Shown here piece after piece: positions 1 to 10,262 of a stretch of 64,000 nucleotides of DNA. The number at the start of each line of letters is the position of its first letter. Within the stretch, counting starts at the first letter, position 1. The notes under the pieces are model-generated. The model did not search any database and was not told where the DNA came from. It saw nothing but the letters and a program-made list of their open reading frames with translations. The translations under genes and the position numbers were made by a program. This DNA is from Flavobacteriia bacterium. GTDB taxonomy: Bacteria; Bacteroidota; Bacteroidia; Flavobacteriales_D; Crocinitomicaceae. Where the stretch lies: the NCBI GenBank assembly GCA_947490145.1, contig CANLGD010000008.1:1-64000 (forward strand), given 5' to 3'.

Positions 1-225
1 CCTTTGGCTAAGTTCTAGTGCTTGAAAACGCATCTACCTTTCAACAAACGACTCTAAAAATTCAAAACTCTCCGCCAAGGCGGATCAAACACTTGAATTT
101 TTTTCGCTTACTTATTGTAAAAGGTTCCAGATTTACGTTTTCTATGCACAAAACTCTCGTAGAGCATAATAATCAACTGTATAGCTTAAATTTTTTAGTG
201 ATAAAAAGCGATTAATCAACTAAAA

Positions 226-762
226 TTATGACCAATATTTGTAAATTCTTTTTGGTAATTTTTTTCTCAACTTTTTAATTACGTCTTCTCTTGAGGAAAT
301 TCCCCCAAGTTTTAGTAAATCATAACCAACGTTTTGGCCATTTCTATAAAAATAAAATTCAAGTGAAATTGAAGAAATTTCATCTCTATATAAGGGAAAT
401 AAATGTCCAGTTGCTAATTCTGTTCTCATATCATTAAAAATCGTTGATCTTTTGAATTTTGTGTCGTAACCTCTAATAGAAACCAACACATACGTATCAA
501 ATCCCTTATTTTTTAAATCCAATTGAATGCTGTCCATTCCTAAATAACCAACATTTGTTCCTTGCTTTTGCGCATTTAAGCTCGCCATTGTTTTTATTCC
601 GCAATCGGCTAAAATTTCCGATAAATTTACTTCTAAAGTAAAACGATCTTCTGTTTTATCTAACTGACATACAACGATTAAATTTTTAATATCTAAGTTT
701 TCTACCTGAGAAAATAAATTAGAACTTACAAATAATAATGCGAGAAAAATAATTTTATTCAT
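226..762 (-). CDS. hypothetical secreted protein
   Basis: 178-aa ORF with N-terminal signal peptide (MNKIIFLALLFVSSNLFSQ). Confidence 0.7.
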   Translation of the reverse strand: MNKIIFLALLFVSSNLFSQVENLDIKNLIVVCQLDKTEDRFTLEVNLSEILADCGIKTMASLNAQKQGTNVGYLGMDSIQLDLKNKGFDTYVLVSIRGYDTKFKRSTIFNDMRTELATGHLFPLYRDEISSISLEFYFYRNGQNVGYDLLKLGGISSREDVIKKLRKKLPKRIYKYWS

Positions 763-782
763 AATAAAATAAGTTGTTTAAT

Positions 783-1733
783 TTAAAAAACTTCCTTTGC
801 AATTCTTTTTACTTGCGTGGAAGTTGACATCGTGTAATAATGAATACAAGGAACATTTTTTGCTTTCAATTCTTTTGATTGCTGGATTCCCCACTCAACT
901 CCTACTTGCTCGATTGCTGCATTATCTTTGCATTTGATAATTTCCTTTGATAAAGCTTCAGGAAAATCAACGTGAAAAAATTTAGGTAAAAAAGATGCGT
1001 GTTGTAAAGTTTTTATTGGTTTTAACCCTGGAATAATTGGAACGTTGATTCCTGTATTTTTGCAAGCGTCAACAAAATCGAAGTATTTTTGATTGTCAAA
1101 AAACATTTGTGTAACAATATACGAAGCACCAGCATCTACTTTTTGTTTCAAATGAATTAAATCCATTGACAAATTCATTGCTTCAAAATGTTTTTCAGGA
1201 TATCCAGCTGTTCCAATGCAGAAATCTGTTGGCTCCAACTGATAATCTTCCGTCATGTAATTTCCTTGGTTCATTTGCACAACTTGATTTATCAAATCTT
1301 TTGCAAAAGCATGACCTTCTGGGTGTGGTTTGAAATTCGATTCTGTTTTAATAGAATCTCCTCGTAAAGCTAAGACATTATCAATTCCTAAAAACTGCAA
1401 ATCAATCAAAGCATTTTCTGTTTCTTCTTGACTAAAACCTCCACAAATTAAATGTGGAACGGCGTCAACTTGATATTTATTCATGATTGCAGCACAAATT
1501 CCAACTGTTCCTGGGCGCTTGCGAATGGCAATTTTTTCAAGTAACCCTTTTTCTCTTTCTTTGTAAATGTATTCTTCTCTATGATACGTAACGTTTATAA
1601 ATTTCGGTTTAAATTCCATTAATGGATCAATTCCATCATAAATTGATTGAATGCTTTTACCTTTTAAAGGTGGCAAAATTTCAAATGAGAAAAGAGTAGA
1701 TTTTGAGGAATTTAAATGATCAATTACTTTCAT
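783..1733 (-). CDS. metF: methylenetetrahydrofolate reductase [NAD(P)H]
   Basis: 316-aa ORF; FSFEILPPLKGKS start, NVLALRGD and GASYIVTQMFFDN motifs typical of MetF. Confidence 0.95.
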   Translation of the reverse strand: MKVIDHLNSSKSTLFSFEILPPLKGKSIQSIYDGIDPLMEFKPKFINVTYHREEYIYKEREKGLLEKIAIRKRPGTVGICAAIMNKYQVDAVPHLICGGFSQEETENALIDLQFLGIDNVLALRGDSIKTESNFKPHPEGHAFAKDLINQVVQMNQGNYMTEDYQLEPTDFCIGTAGYPEKHFEAMNLSMDLIHLKQKVDAGASYIVTQMFFDNQKYFDFVDACKNTGINVPIIPGLKPIKTLQHASFLPKFFHVDFPEALSKEIIKCKDNAAIEQVGVEWGIQQSKELKAKNVPCIHYYTMSTSTQVKRIAKEVF

Positions 1734-2134
1734 TGTTACGTTAAAAAAGCTAAAAGAAGTTTGTACAAAAATTAATTAAGAGACAAAGATAAGAAAAAGC
1801 TAGAAGTATTGCTGTTAATTTTTGATAATTGATGGAGGTTTGGATTTTTAAAGAATCAAAAACACCATTTTCTTGATGTTGGGAAAAAGGTGTTAAAACA
1901 GTATTATTATCAGCTAATAAGTATAAGCTCTTGAACATTTTTTAATTTAAAGAAATTAACAACTTTTTTTGGTGTTTTGGTTTTTCGGAAAAAGCATTTG
2001 TTTGTTCTTGTAAAAAATGTTTAAAACTTATTGTTTTTTGTCTTAAGCCAAGCGATAAAATAACTCGCTATCTTACGGAATAAAAAAATTGATTTCGCAT
2101 CTCAATCTATGTAGATAATTAAATAAATCATTTC

Positions 2135-2242
2135 TTAACGAATAAAATCTTCATTCTGTCTAATTGATATATTATTGTGCAGCCTAGCAATAGCACCTCC
2201 TATTATTGGTATAATTATTACTAATTTATCAATCGTTCCCAT
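2135..2242 (-). CDS. possible small hydrophobic peptide (35 aa)
   Basis: ATG-to-TAA reading MGTIDKLVIIIPIIGGAIARLHNNISIRQNEDFIR with one hydrophobic segment; not in the ORF track; no clear RBS. Confidence 0.2.
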   Translation of the reverse strand: MGTIDKLVIIIPIIGGAIARLHNNISIRQNEDFIR

Positions 2243-2263
2243 TATTTTTTAATTTCTATTAAA

Positions 2264-2295
2264 AAACCCTTTTTTAATTTCACAAAAAAGGGTTT
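2264..2295 (-). terminator. Rho-independent terminator downstream of nrdA
   Basis: AAACCCTTTTTT...AAAAAAGGGTTT arms with a T tract on the minus strand. Confidence 0.7.
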
Positions 2296-2418
2296 ACTAT
2301 TCTCTTATATTTTGGGTCAGACAACTCAATCCTCCTTGCACTAACGCTTAGTCTTCAAAAGCTAAGCTTTTTCTTCTCAAGGGAGGAAGAATTGCTAACC
2401 ATTACTTCTATCCAAGTC

Positions 2419-4809
2419 CTACCCTGAACACATTTCACACGCATCAGGATTTTCCAATGAACAAGCGATTGCGGCCTGCTCCTCTTCAATTGAGCGGATA
2501 TTTTCGTCATTCACATCTGTTGATGTACCAATTGTTGTTTGGTTCATTGTTTTGTCAACTGTGAATTTAATTGCGTCTGTTGCTGCTTTTGTTCTCAAGT
2601 AATACATTCCAGTCTTTAAACCTTTTTTCCATCCGTAGAAGTGCATAGAAGTCAATTTTCCGAAGTTTGCATTCTCCATGAAAATGTTCAAAGATTGTGA
2701 TTGACAAATGTATGCTCCACGATCTGCTGCCAATTCAACAATTGATTTTTGAGAAATTTCCCAGGCAGTTTTGTATAACTCTTTCAAATGTGTTGGAATC
2801 TCAGGAATATTTTGAACTGAACCGTTAGAAACCATCAATTTTTGACGCATTTCTTTGTTCCACAATCCTTCTTTTACCAAATCTTTCAATAAATGTTTGT
2901 TTACGATGATGAATTCACCAGAAAGTACACGTCTTGTATAAATATTTGATGTGTAAGGCTCAAAACATTCGTTGTTACCCAAAATTTGTGCTGTAGAAGC
3001 AGTTGGCATTGGAGCAACTAACAAAGAGTTTCTTACACCAAATTCTTTCACTTCTTCTTTCAATACTTCCCATTCCCAACGAGAAGATGGAGTTACTCCC
3101 CACATATCGTATTGGAAAATTCCTTTTGAAACTGGTGATCCAGCAAAAGTTTCGTAAGCTCCTTCAGTTTTTGCTAAATCTTTAGAAGCCGTCATTGCAG
3201 CATAATAGATTGTTTCAAAAATCTCACGGTTTAATTTACGTGCTTCTTCTGATTCAAATGGATAACGCATCATGATGAAAGCATCAGCCAAACCTTGAAC
3301 ACCCAATCCAATTGGACGGTGACGCATGTTTGATTTACGTGCTTCTTCAACTGGATAATAATTTCCGTCGATGATGCGATTTAAGTTAACTGTCGCTTGA
3401 TATGTTACTTCAAATAATTTATCGTGGTCAAATTTTCCGTCTTCCGTTACATATTTTGGTAAAGCCAAAGAAGCTAAATTACATACTGCAATTTCATCTG
3501 GAGCTGTGTATTCAATAATTTCAGTACATAAGTTTGAAGACTTGATTGTACCTAAATTTTGTTGATTAGATTTTCCATTTGCAGCATCTTTGTACAACAT
3601 ATATGGCGTACCAGTTTCAATTTGTGATTCCAAAATTTTGAACCATAAATCTTGCGCTTTAATTGTTTTTCTTCCTTTTCCTTCAGCTTCGTATTTTGTG
3701 TATAAAGCTTCAAATGCTGCTCCGTGATTATCAGAAAGTCCTGGACATTCGTGTGGACACATTAAAGTCCAATCTCCATTTTCTTCTACACGTTTCATGA
3801 ATAAATCTGGAATCCATAAAGCATAAAATAAATCTCTTGCTCTTGATTCTTCTTTTCCGTGATTTTTCTTTAAATCCAAGAAATCAAAAACATCTGCATG
3901 CCAAGGCTCAATATACATTGCAAAAGAACCTTTACGTTTTCCTCCACCTTGATCTACGTAACGTGCTGTGTCATTGAAAACACGCAACATTGGTACAATT
4001 CCGTTAGAAGTTCCGTTTGTTCCTTTGATGTAAGAACCTTTTGCACGAATATCGTGTAAAGCTAAACCAATTCCACCTGCAGATTGAGAAATCTTAGCGC
4101 AAGATGACAAAGTATCGTAAATTCCTTCGATGCTATCTTCTTTCATTGTTAACAAGAAACAAGAAGACATTTGAGGTTTTGGAGTACCAGAATTAAATAA
4201 TGTTGGAGTTGCATGTGTAAACCAACCTTCAGACATTAAATTGTACGTTTTAATTGCTGAATTAATATCATTTTTATGAATTCCTAAAGAAACACGCATC
4301 AACATGTGCTGTGGACGTTCAGCAATGTTTCCATTTAATTTCATTAAATAAGAACGTGATAATGTTTTGAAACCAAAATAATCATAACGGAAATCACGAT
4401 CATAAATAATACTTGAATCTAAAGAATCTCTATTTGCTTGAACCACTTTGTAAACATCTTCTGCTAACAGAGAAGCATTTTGACCAGTAATTGGATCTGT
4501 GTAGTTGAACAAATCATCCATCACTTCTGAGAACGACTTTTTTGTGTCTTTATGCAAATTAGAAACCGCAATACGAGAGGCTAATAAAGCATAGTCTGGA
4601 TGATCGATTGTTTTTGATGCAGCAGTTTCAGCAGCCAAATTGTCTAAATCACTAGTGGTTACGCCATCATAAATTCCTTCAATTACCTTCATTGCTACAG
4701 CTTCTGGTGAAACTAAAGAATCCAACCCGTAACACATTTTGATAATTCTAGCTGTGATTTTATCAAATTTTACAGCCTCTTTTCGTCCATCTCTTTTAAC
4801 TACGTACAT
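2419..4809 (-). CDS. nrdA: ribonucleoside-diphosphate reductase, alpha subunit (class I)
   Basis: 796 aa; N-terminal ATP-cone ([18 protein letters not shown]), [22 protein letters not shown]-terminal CEMCSG. Confidence 0.97.
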   Translation of the reverse strand: MYVVKRDGRKEAVKFDKITARIIKMCYGLDSLVSPEAVAMKVIEGIYDGVTTSDLDNLAAETAASKTIDHPDYALLASRIAVSNLHKDTKKSFSEVMDDLFNYTDPITGQNASLLAEDVYKVVQANRDSLDSSIIYDRDFRYDYFGFKTLSRSYLMKLNGNIAERPQHMLMRVSLGIHKNDINSAIKTYNLMSEGWFTHATPTLFNSGTPKPQMSSCFLLTMKEDSIEGIYDTLSSCAKISQSAGGIGLALHDIRAKGSYIKGTNGTSNGIVPMLRVFNDTARYVDQGGGKRKGSFAMYIEPWHADVFDFLDLKKNHGKEESRARDLFYALWIPDLFMKRVEENGDWTLMCPHECPGLSDNHGAAFEALYTKYEAEGKGRKTIKAQDLWFKILESQIETGTPYMLYKDAANGKSNQQNLGTIKSSNLCTEIIEYTAPDEIAVCNLASLALPKYVTEDGKFDHDKLFEVTYQATVNLNRIIDGNYYPVEEARKSNMRHRPIGLGVQGLADAFIMMRYPFESEEARKLNREIFETIYYAAMTASKDLAKTEGAYETFAGSPVSKGIFQYDMWGVTPSSRWEWEVLKEEVKEFGVRNSLLVAPMPTASTAQILGNNECFEPYTSNIYTRRVLSGEFIIVNKHLLKDLVKEGLWNKEMRQKLMVSNGSVQNIPEIPTHLKELYKTAWEISQKSIVELAADRGAYICQSQSLNIFMENANFGKLTSMHFYGWKKGLKTGMYYLRTKAATDAIKFTVDKTMNQTTIGTSTDVNDENIRSIEEEQAAIACSLENPDACEMCSG

Positions 4810-4912
4810 CTTAATTATTTGGTTTTATTGGTTCTAAAATATGTTTTTCTTTTGTCACGACCGATTAAAATCTTTCGCTACAAATATTTCACTCCTCCGG
4901 AGTTAATTACAG

Positions 4913-5887
4913 TTAAAAATCTTCGTCAATCGTAAAGCTCTGATTGTTGTTTCCTTCTAAAACTCCTGCTTTTTGGTACTCACCAACGCGTTTTTCAAAG
5001 AAATTTGTTTTACCTTGAATTGAAATCATGTCCATAAAATCAAATGGATTTGCTGCATTGTAAATCTTGTTGTTTCCAAATTCATTCAACAAACGGTCTG
5101 CAACAAATTCAATGTATTGTGACATCAAATCGCTATTCATTCCGATTAATTTTACGGGAAGAGCGTCACACACAAATTCTTTTTCAATCTCCACAGCATC
5201 TCTAATTATTTTCTCAACTTGATCTTTAGATAATTTCTCAACTACGTGATTATTATATAATAAACAGGCGAAATCACAGTGTAAACCTTCGTCACGAGAA
5301 ATCAATTCGTTTGAAAATGCAAGTCCTGGCATCAAGCCACGTTTTTTCAACCAGAAAATAGAGCAGAAAGAACCTGAAAAGAAAATTCCTTCCACTGCTG
5401 CAAACGCAACTAATCTTTCAGCGAAAGTCCCATTGTCTATCCATCTTAATGCCCACTCAGCTTTTTTCTTCACACAATCAAGCGTGTCGATTGCATTGAA
5501 TAAATGTGTTTTTTCAGCAGAATCTTTAATGTAAGCATCGATCAACAGAGAGTAAGTCTCTGAATGAATGTTTTCCATCGCTATTTGAAAACCATAGAAA
5601 AATTTGGCTTCTGTATATTGAACCTCAGAAAGAAAGTTTTCAGCTAAATTCTCATTAACAATTCCATCAGAAGCAGCAAAAAACGCTAAAATATGCTTAA
5701 TAAAATGACGTTCATTATCATTCAATTTGTTTTCCCAGTCAAATAAGTCGGCTCCCAAATCAATTTCTTCAGCAGTCCAAATACTTGCTTGTGCTCTCTT
5801 GTAGAAACTCCAAATATCATCGTGTTGAATTGGGAATAACACAAATCGACTGTTATTTGATACTAAAATTGGTTCAATGTTTGCCAT
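4913..5887 (-). CDS. nrdB: ribonucleoside-diphosphate reductase, beta subunit
   Basis: 324 aa; diiron ligand motifs ([42 protein letters not shown]). Confidence 0.97.
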   Translation of the reverse strand: MANIEPILVSNNSRFVLFPIQHDDIWSFYKRAQASIWTAEEIDLGADLFDWENKLNDNERHFIKHILAFFAASDGIVNENLAENFLSEVQYTEAKFFYGFQIAMENIHSETYSLLIDAYIKDSAEKTHLFNAIDTLDCVKKKAEWALRWIDNGTFAERLVAFAAVEGIFFSGSFCSIFWLKKRGLMPGLAFSNELISRDEGLHCDFACLLYNNHVVEKLSKDQVEKIIRDAVEIEKEFVCDALPVKLIGMNSDLMSQYIEFVADRLLNEFGNNKIYNAANPFDFMDMISIQGKTNFFEKRVGEYQKAGVLEGNNNQSFTIDEDF

Positions 5888-6105
5888 TTTTATTTTTGTT
5901 TTTATTGTTTTTCCGTTTTTTCGGAATAATTTATAGTCACTATACTTTACTTAAGATTTTAAACATCTATCAGTTAATTACTTAGCTAATTTTATATATC
6001 CTCTTTTCCTAGTTAGCAGGTATGTTTTTGAAAAGAATATTTCTTTTTTTACGAGGAGTACAAAATTTGTTATTTTTCTTTCAATTTGCAAGTAAAGAAA
6101 TTCAC

Positions 6106-6206
6106 AATATTTACACTTTATCAACATTAAAATCTTGAACTCCTTTGCTTTCAACAAGTAGCGGTTTTATCAACACCAATAAAAAGATATACACAGTGTA
6201 AATATT
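6106..6206. promoter_or_regulatory. candidate nrdB upstream control region: 12-bp inverted repeat plus DnaA-box-like nonamers
   Basis: AATATTTACACT (6106-6117) and its exact reverse complement AGTGTAAATATT (6195-6206); TTATCAACA at 6118-6126 and 6167-6175; ATATACACA at 6187-6195. Confidence 0.4.
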
Positions 6207-6374
6207 AATTTCTATCGATTGAATGTTATTGTTTATCATAACTTATCCAATCGTTTGATATTAAAGCTTTTTGTCTAAGTTTTGTCTAAAAGTACCACAA
6301 AAAAATTGTTTATAATGATTAATTTTTTCATACTTTTGAACAATTAATTGTTAGTTTTAAATATAACTCACTAG

Positions 6375-7103
6375 ATGCAAAAGGTTACACGTTTTTTACT
6401 TAAAAACTTCGTTGAATGGACAGAAAATATTCTCCATTTAATTTATCCAAATGTTTGTTTGGTTTGTGAAAATGAAATCTCAAAATTTGAAAAAGATGTA
6501 TGCGGAATTTGTGTTGAAAATTTAAAATATACTGCTTTTGAAAAATACGAAGATGCAAGTTCTTTGGATAAATTATTTTGGGGAAGAATTCAAATTGAAA
6601 AAACATTTGCGATGCTTTATTTTGAAAAAGGAAATCAAACACAAACCATTTTACATCAAATAAAATACAAAGGAAAGCAAGAATTAGGAGAAAAAATGGG
6701 AGAATTAATGGGGCAAAAACTTCTTGTAAACCCAAGTAACATATGTGGAATTGACGCTCTAATTCCTGTTCCGCTTCACTTGAAAAAAATGCACACAAGA
6801 GGTTACAATCAAAGTGAAGTTATTTCCAATGGTCTCAGTAAAATCTTAAATATTCCAACAAAATTAGACTTTTTAACAAGAATTGTTCATTCTGAAAGTC
6901 AAACGAAAAAAGGAAGATTCATGCGTTGGGACAACATTGAAGAAGCGTTTTTTGTAAATGAAAATCAAGATAATTTTAAACACATAGCAATAATTGATGA
7001 CGTAATTACGACTGGTTCGACATTGGAATCTTGCATGAAAATGATTAAAGAGAAATATCCAGAGATGAAGATAAGTGTGTTTTCGCTGGCGGTAACTAAA
7101 TAG
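6375..7103 (+). CDS. ComF family protein / phosphoribosyltransferase
   Basis: 242 aa; Cys-rich N-terminus (YPNVCLVCENE...CGIC), PVPLHLKKMHTRGYNQSE and PRPP motif IAIIDDVITTGST. Confidence 0.9.
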   Translation: MQKVTRFLLKNFVEWTENILHLIYPNVCLVCENEISKFEKDVCGICVENLKYTAFEKYEDASSLDKLFWGRIQIEKTFAMLYFEKGNQTQTILHQIKYKGKQELGEKMGELMGQKLLVNPSNICGIDALIPVPLHLKKMHTRGYNQSEVISNGLSKILNIPTKLDFLTRIVHSESQTKKGRFMRWDNIEEAFFVNENQDNFKHIAIIDDVITTGSTLESCMKMIKEKYPEMKISVFSLAVTK

Positions 7104-7123
7104 AGATTAGACGAGAGACTTCA

Positions 7124-7327
7124 AGATTCAGAAGTCAGGACTTTGATTGATGTAAATAAGGACTAAAAGATTACATGATTCAAAAGTCAAGACTTTGATT
7201 GATTTATATACAGACAAAATACCGCAGGATTGTCATCACTACAGCTGCGCGGTCATAAGTCAAAACGTGGTCTTATTTTAATTAAAATTATCATCTTTAC
7301 AAAAATTAAGTCTTGACTTCGGACTCT
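7124..7327. repeat. intergenic repeat, AGAnTCAGAAGTCAAGACTT family (two direct copies plus one inverted copy)
   Basis: AGATTCAGAAGTCAGGACTTTGATTGAT (7124-7151), TGATTCAAAAGTCAAGACTTTGATTGAT (7176-7203), inverted AAGTCTTGACTTCGGACTCT (7308-7327); related copies at 31778-31856. Confidence 0.75.
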
Positions 7328-7350
7328 TTAAGTCTTGTATCCATAAGAAT

Positions 7351-8397
7351 ATGAAAGAAAAAACACTAATTATAGGAGCAGGAATTGCTGGCTTGAGCAT
7401 CTCGATTCGTCTAGAGGAGCAAAATATACCCTATTTAATCATTGATAAAGGGGAAAATTACAGTTCCAAAATTGCAGCAGGAATCATAAATCCAGTTGTT
7501 TTTAGACGAATGGCTTTATCCTGGCGAATTACCGAATTATTGCCTGAAGTACTTGATTTTTATCAAAAACTAGAACTTGAATTTGAAGATTCATTTTTAC
7601 ACAAAATTCCAATCAGAAGAGGTTTTGCTCACGAACAAGAAAAAAATTTGTGGCTCAAGAAAGAAACCGAAGCAGATTATTTTGATTTAATTAAACCTTT
7701 AGATGAGGCAGATTTATCATATTCAAAACTTAATAATTTATGTGGCACGGGAGAAGTAAAAACTGCTTTTTGGATACCCACACTTAAATTATTAGAGAAA
7801 ATTCAAAGCAAACTTATCAGGGAAGAAAAATTGATTGAAGAAGATTTTTCATTTGATAAACTTGATGTAGAAAATCTCACTTACAAAGGAGAAAAATTCG
7901 AAAAAATTATTTTTTGTGAAGGTTTTCATGGAATTTATAATCCTTATTTTTCTTATTTACCTCTTCAAGCAACAAAAGGAGAATTGTTAACAGTAAAAAG
8001 TTCCGAAATTCCAGAAAATGAATCATTGAATAGAAAATGTTTTGTATTACCAATTGGTAATCAATTATTTAAAGTCGGCTCAACCTACAAATGGGATTCT
8101 CCCAATACAGATTTAAGTGAAGAAGCACAAATTGAATTGTGTTCACATTTAGAAAATTTAGTTTCATCGAATTACGAAATTGTGAATCACGAAGCAGGAG
8201 TAAGACCAACTGTTTTAGATCGCCGTCCTCTATTAGGTGAACATCCTAAACACAAAAACATATTCATATACAACGGCTTGGGAGCAAAAGGATATTTAAT
8301 TACACCACTATTGTCAAAAGAATTTGTGGAATATTTATGCGGAAAAAGGGAACTGGATAGGGAGGTTGATATTAAAAGGTACGAAGAAAGAATTTAA
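7351..8397 (+). CDS. FAD-dependent oxidoreductase (DAO family)
   Basis: 348 aa; N-terminal Rossmann GAGIAGLSISIRLEEQNIP and C-terminal GVRPTVLDRRPLLG...YNGLGAKGYLITP. Confidence 0.85.
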   Translation: MKEKTLIIGAGIAGLSISIRLEEQNIPYLIIDKGENYSSKIAAGIINPVVFRRMALSWRITELLPEVLDFYQKLELEFEDSFLHKIPIRRGFAHEQEKNLWLKKETEADYFDLIKPLDEADLSYSKLNNLCGTGEVKTAFWIPTLKLLEKIQSKLIREEKLIEEDFSFDKLDVENLTYKGEKFEKIIFCEGFHGIYNPYFSYLPLQATKGELLTVKSSEIPENESLNRKCFVLPIGNQLFKVGSTYKWDSPNTDLSEEAQIELCSHLENLVSSNYEIVNHEAGVRPTVLDRRPLLGEHPKHKNIFIYNGLGAKGYLITPLLSKEFVEYLCGKRELDREVDIKRYEERI

Positions 8398-8502
8398 AGT
8401 TTTAAAACCAGAATTATTAAAAGTCTAAATGAAAACCTAAATTTGACTTATCTCCTTTATTTGAGTCTAAAAATCAATTAAACAAAACTTTTTTCATATT
8501 AT

Positions 8503-9168
8503 ATGAAATCAGATTTGTTTCAGAATGAAATGATTTCTTTAAAATCAATAATTAAACCCTATTTTTGTGAAAATTTTCACAAAAGAATTATGCCTTTCGA
8601 AAAAGAATTAAAAACAAGAAGTAATTCTTGTTGTGAACTTTGCTCATCAACTAGTGAATTAACAAGTTATGCAGTTACACCATTTCAAAACGGTGGAAGA
8701 ATTGATGACTATATATTCGTTTGTTCAACTTGCAAATCTCAAATTGAAGATGCAGACAAAATCGTAGCAAACCATTGGCACTGTTTAAATGATAGCATTT
8801 GGAGTGAAACTCCTGCTGTTCAAATAGTTGCATGGAGAATGTTAAATAGAATCAAAAATGAATCTTGGCCTCAAGACTTACTGGAAATGTTGTATTTAGA
8901 CGAAGAAACCTTAGCTTGGGCAAAATCAACTGGTGATAGAGAAGATTTAGAAGATGTCGAATATCACAAAGACAGTAATGGTGTTCATTTAGAGTCTGGA
9001 GATACAATTACATTAATAAAAGATTTACACGTTAAAGGAGGAGGTTTTAAGGCAAAACGAGGAACAGCTGTAAGAAATATTCGACTTGTTCACGATAATC
9101 CAAATCAGATTGAAGGAAAAGTTGATAGACAGACAATTGTTATTTTAACACAATATACTAAAAAATAA
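8503..9168 (+). CDS. PhnA-like zinc-ribbon protein (start may be internal, Met at 8590)
   Basis: CELCSS...CSTC zinc ribbon and C-terminal DSNGVHLESGDTITLIKDLHVKGGGFKAKRGTAVRNIRL typical of PhnA. Confidence 0.8.
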   Translation: MKSDLFQNEMISLKSIIKPYFCENFHKRIMPFEKELKTRSNSCCELCSSTSELTSYAVTPFQNGGRIDDYIFVCSTCKSQIEDADKIVANHWHCLNDSIWSETPAVQIVAWRMLNRIKNESWPQDLLEMLYLDEETLAWAKSTGDREDLEDVEYHKDSNGVHLESGDTITLIKDLHVKGGGFKAKRGTAVRNIRLVHDNPNQIEGKVDRQTIVILTQYTKK

Positions 9169-9340
9169 AACAAGGTATTTCTAATTTTATTGAATATTAA
9201 TAATTTTTAAATCATTTTGTTAAATATTTCACTTGATTTAAGGCTAAAAAACTCAAGTTTGAGATAAATATATGCTAAAGCATAAAACATATGATTAGAA
9301 AAGCTAAAAACGAAAATTTTTAGGGTTTTTTACACTAAAA

Positions 9341-9360
9341 TAAACTAAATATTTAGTTTA
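9341..9360. repeat. 20-bp perfect palindrome between convergent genes
   Basis: TAAACTAAAT|ATTTAGTTTA; second half is the exact reverse complement of the first. Confidence 0.8.
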
Positions 9361-9375
9361 AACTGGTTAATAAGT

Positions 9376-10254
9376 TTATTTTTTAGATAAAACATAAATT
9401 TGAGATGAATAACCAAAATCTTTTGCTTTTCGATTTGATTTTAAGCCAGTGACAAATGCTTTAACATTTGAACCTCTTTTATATTTTTCTGAAAGCATTG
9501 AAACATAATAGGAATCAAATTTCATTGGTTTCACTATTTCCAATGTCATTCCAAATTGATTGGCTAAGTTTTCGATATCCTTTTTCCTAAAATGATACAA
9601 GTGTCTTGGAGCATCATAAGCCGCCCAACCTTCTTTGTAAACTTGCGCATCATACGATTCTAAATTCGGAACAGCAATAATAAATTTACCACTTGGTTTT
9701 AAAATTTTAGTTATCAATTCAAAATCTCTTTTCAAATGATACACATGTTCCAACACATGCCACATCGTTATAAAATCTTTGGAATGTTCTTGAATTTTAG
9801 AAAGGTTATCTAACGGCAATAAATTAATATCAAAATTAACTTTTGCAAACCTTACTGCATCTTCATCTGGTTCAAGACCAATTACAGAAAATCCCTTTTC
9901 TTTACAAGCATTTAAAAAATGTCCCGTACCTGATCCAATGTCTAACACTTCTTTTCCATTTGAGAGTTCCTTTAAAAGATTCACTTTTTTGGAAAGGGTA
10001 TAATTTCTTACAATATTATATAGACGATTTATAAGTCCTTTTCTAGAAGAGGAATGAGAAACATACACATCACCTTTGTAATATCTTCCAATTATATTTT
10101 CATTAGGAATTGGATTAGTAAAATGAAATCCACAATTATCACAGCTTACAATGGTGAACTTTTCTTTAGTGATCATGTTATCTGTAATATTCATAAACTT
10201 ATTAAAGTTTGTTGAATCACATATCGGGCAGGTATTTAATGTGTTTTGTTCCAC
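9376..10254 (-). CDS. class I SAM-dependent methyltransferase
   Basis: 292 aa; zinc-binding N-terminus (CPICDS...CDNCGF), VLDIGSGTGHFL motif; GTG start at 10254 inside a parS-like palindrome. Confidence 0.88.
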   Translation of the reverse strand: MEQNTLNTCPICDSTNFNKFMNITDNMITKEKFTIVSCDNCGFHFTNPIPNENIIGRYYKGDVYVSHSSSRKGLINRLYNIVRNYTLSKKVNLLKELSNGKEVLDIGSGTGHFLNACKEKGFSVIGLEPDEDAVRFAKVNFDINLLPLDNLSKIQEHSKDFITMWHVLEHVYHLKRDFELITKILKPSGKFIIAVPNLESYDAQVYKEGWAAYDAPRHLYHFRKKDIENLANQFGMTLEIVKPMKFDSYYVSMLSEKYKRGSNVKAFVTGLKSNRKAKDFGYSSQIYVLSKK

Positions 10255-10262
10255 GTGAAACT
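10247..10262. other. candidate parS (ParB-binding) site, variant
   Basis: TGTTCCACGTGAAACT; 15/16 match to consensus TGTTNCACGTGAAACA. Confidence 0.75.

Noticed and set aside
18-215. 65-aa plus-strand ORF at the window start
   Set aside because: Low-complexity, no domain signature, next to a CGCCAAGGCGG palindrome; probably non-coding.
6106-6206. NrdR boxes upstream of nrdB
   Set aside because: Arms do not fit the usual paired 16-bp NrdR boxes with short spacing; kept only as a generic inverted repeat.
6400-6798. 132-aa minus ORF antisense to the ComF-like gene
   Set aside because: Phe/Leu-rich translation typical of an antisense frame; the plus-strand gene has clear motifs.
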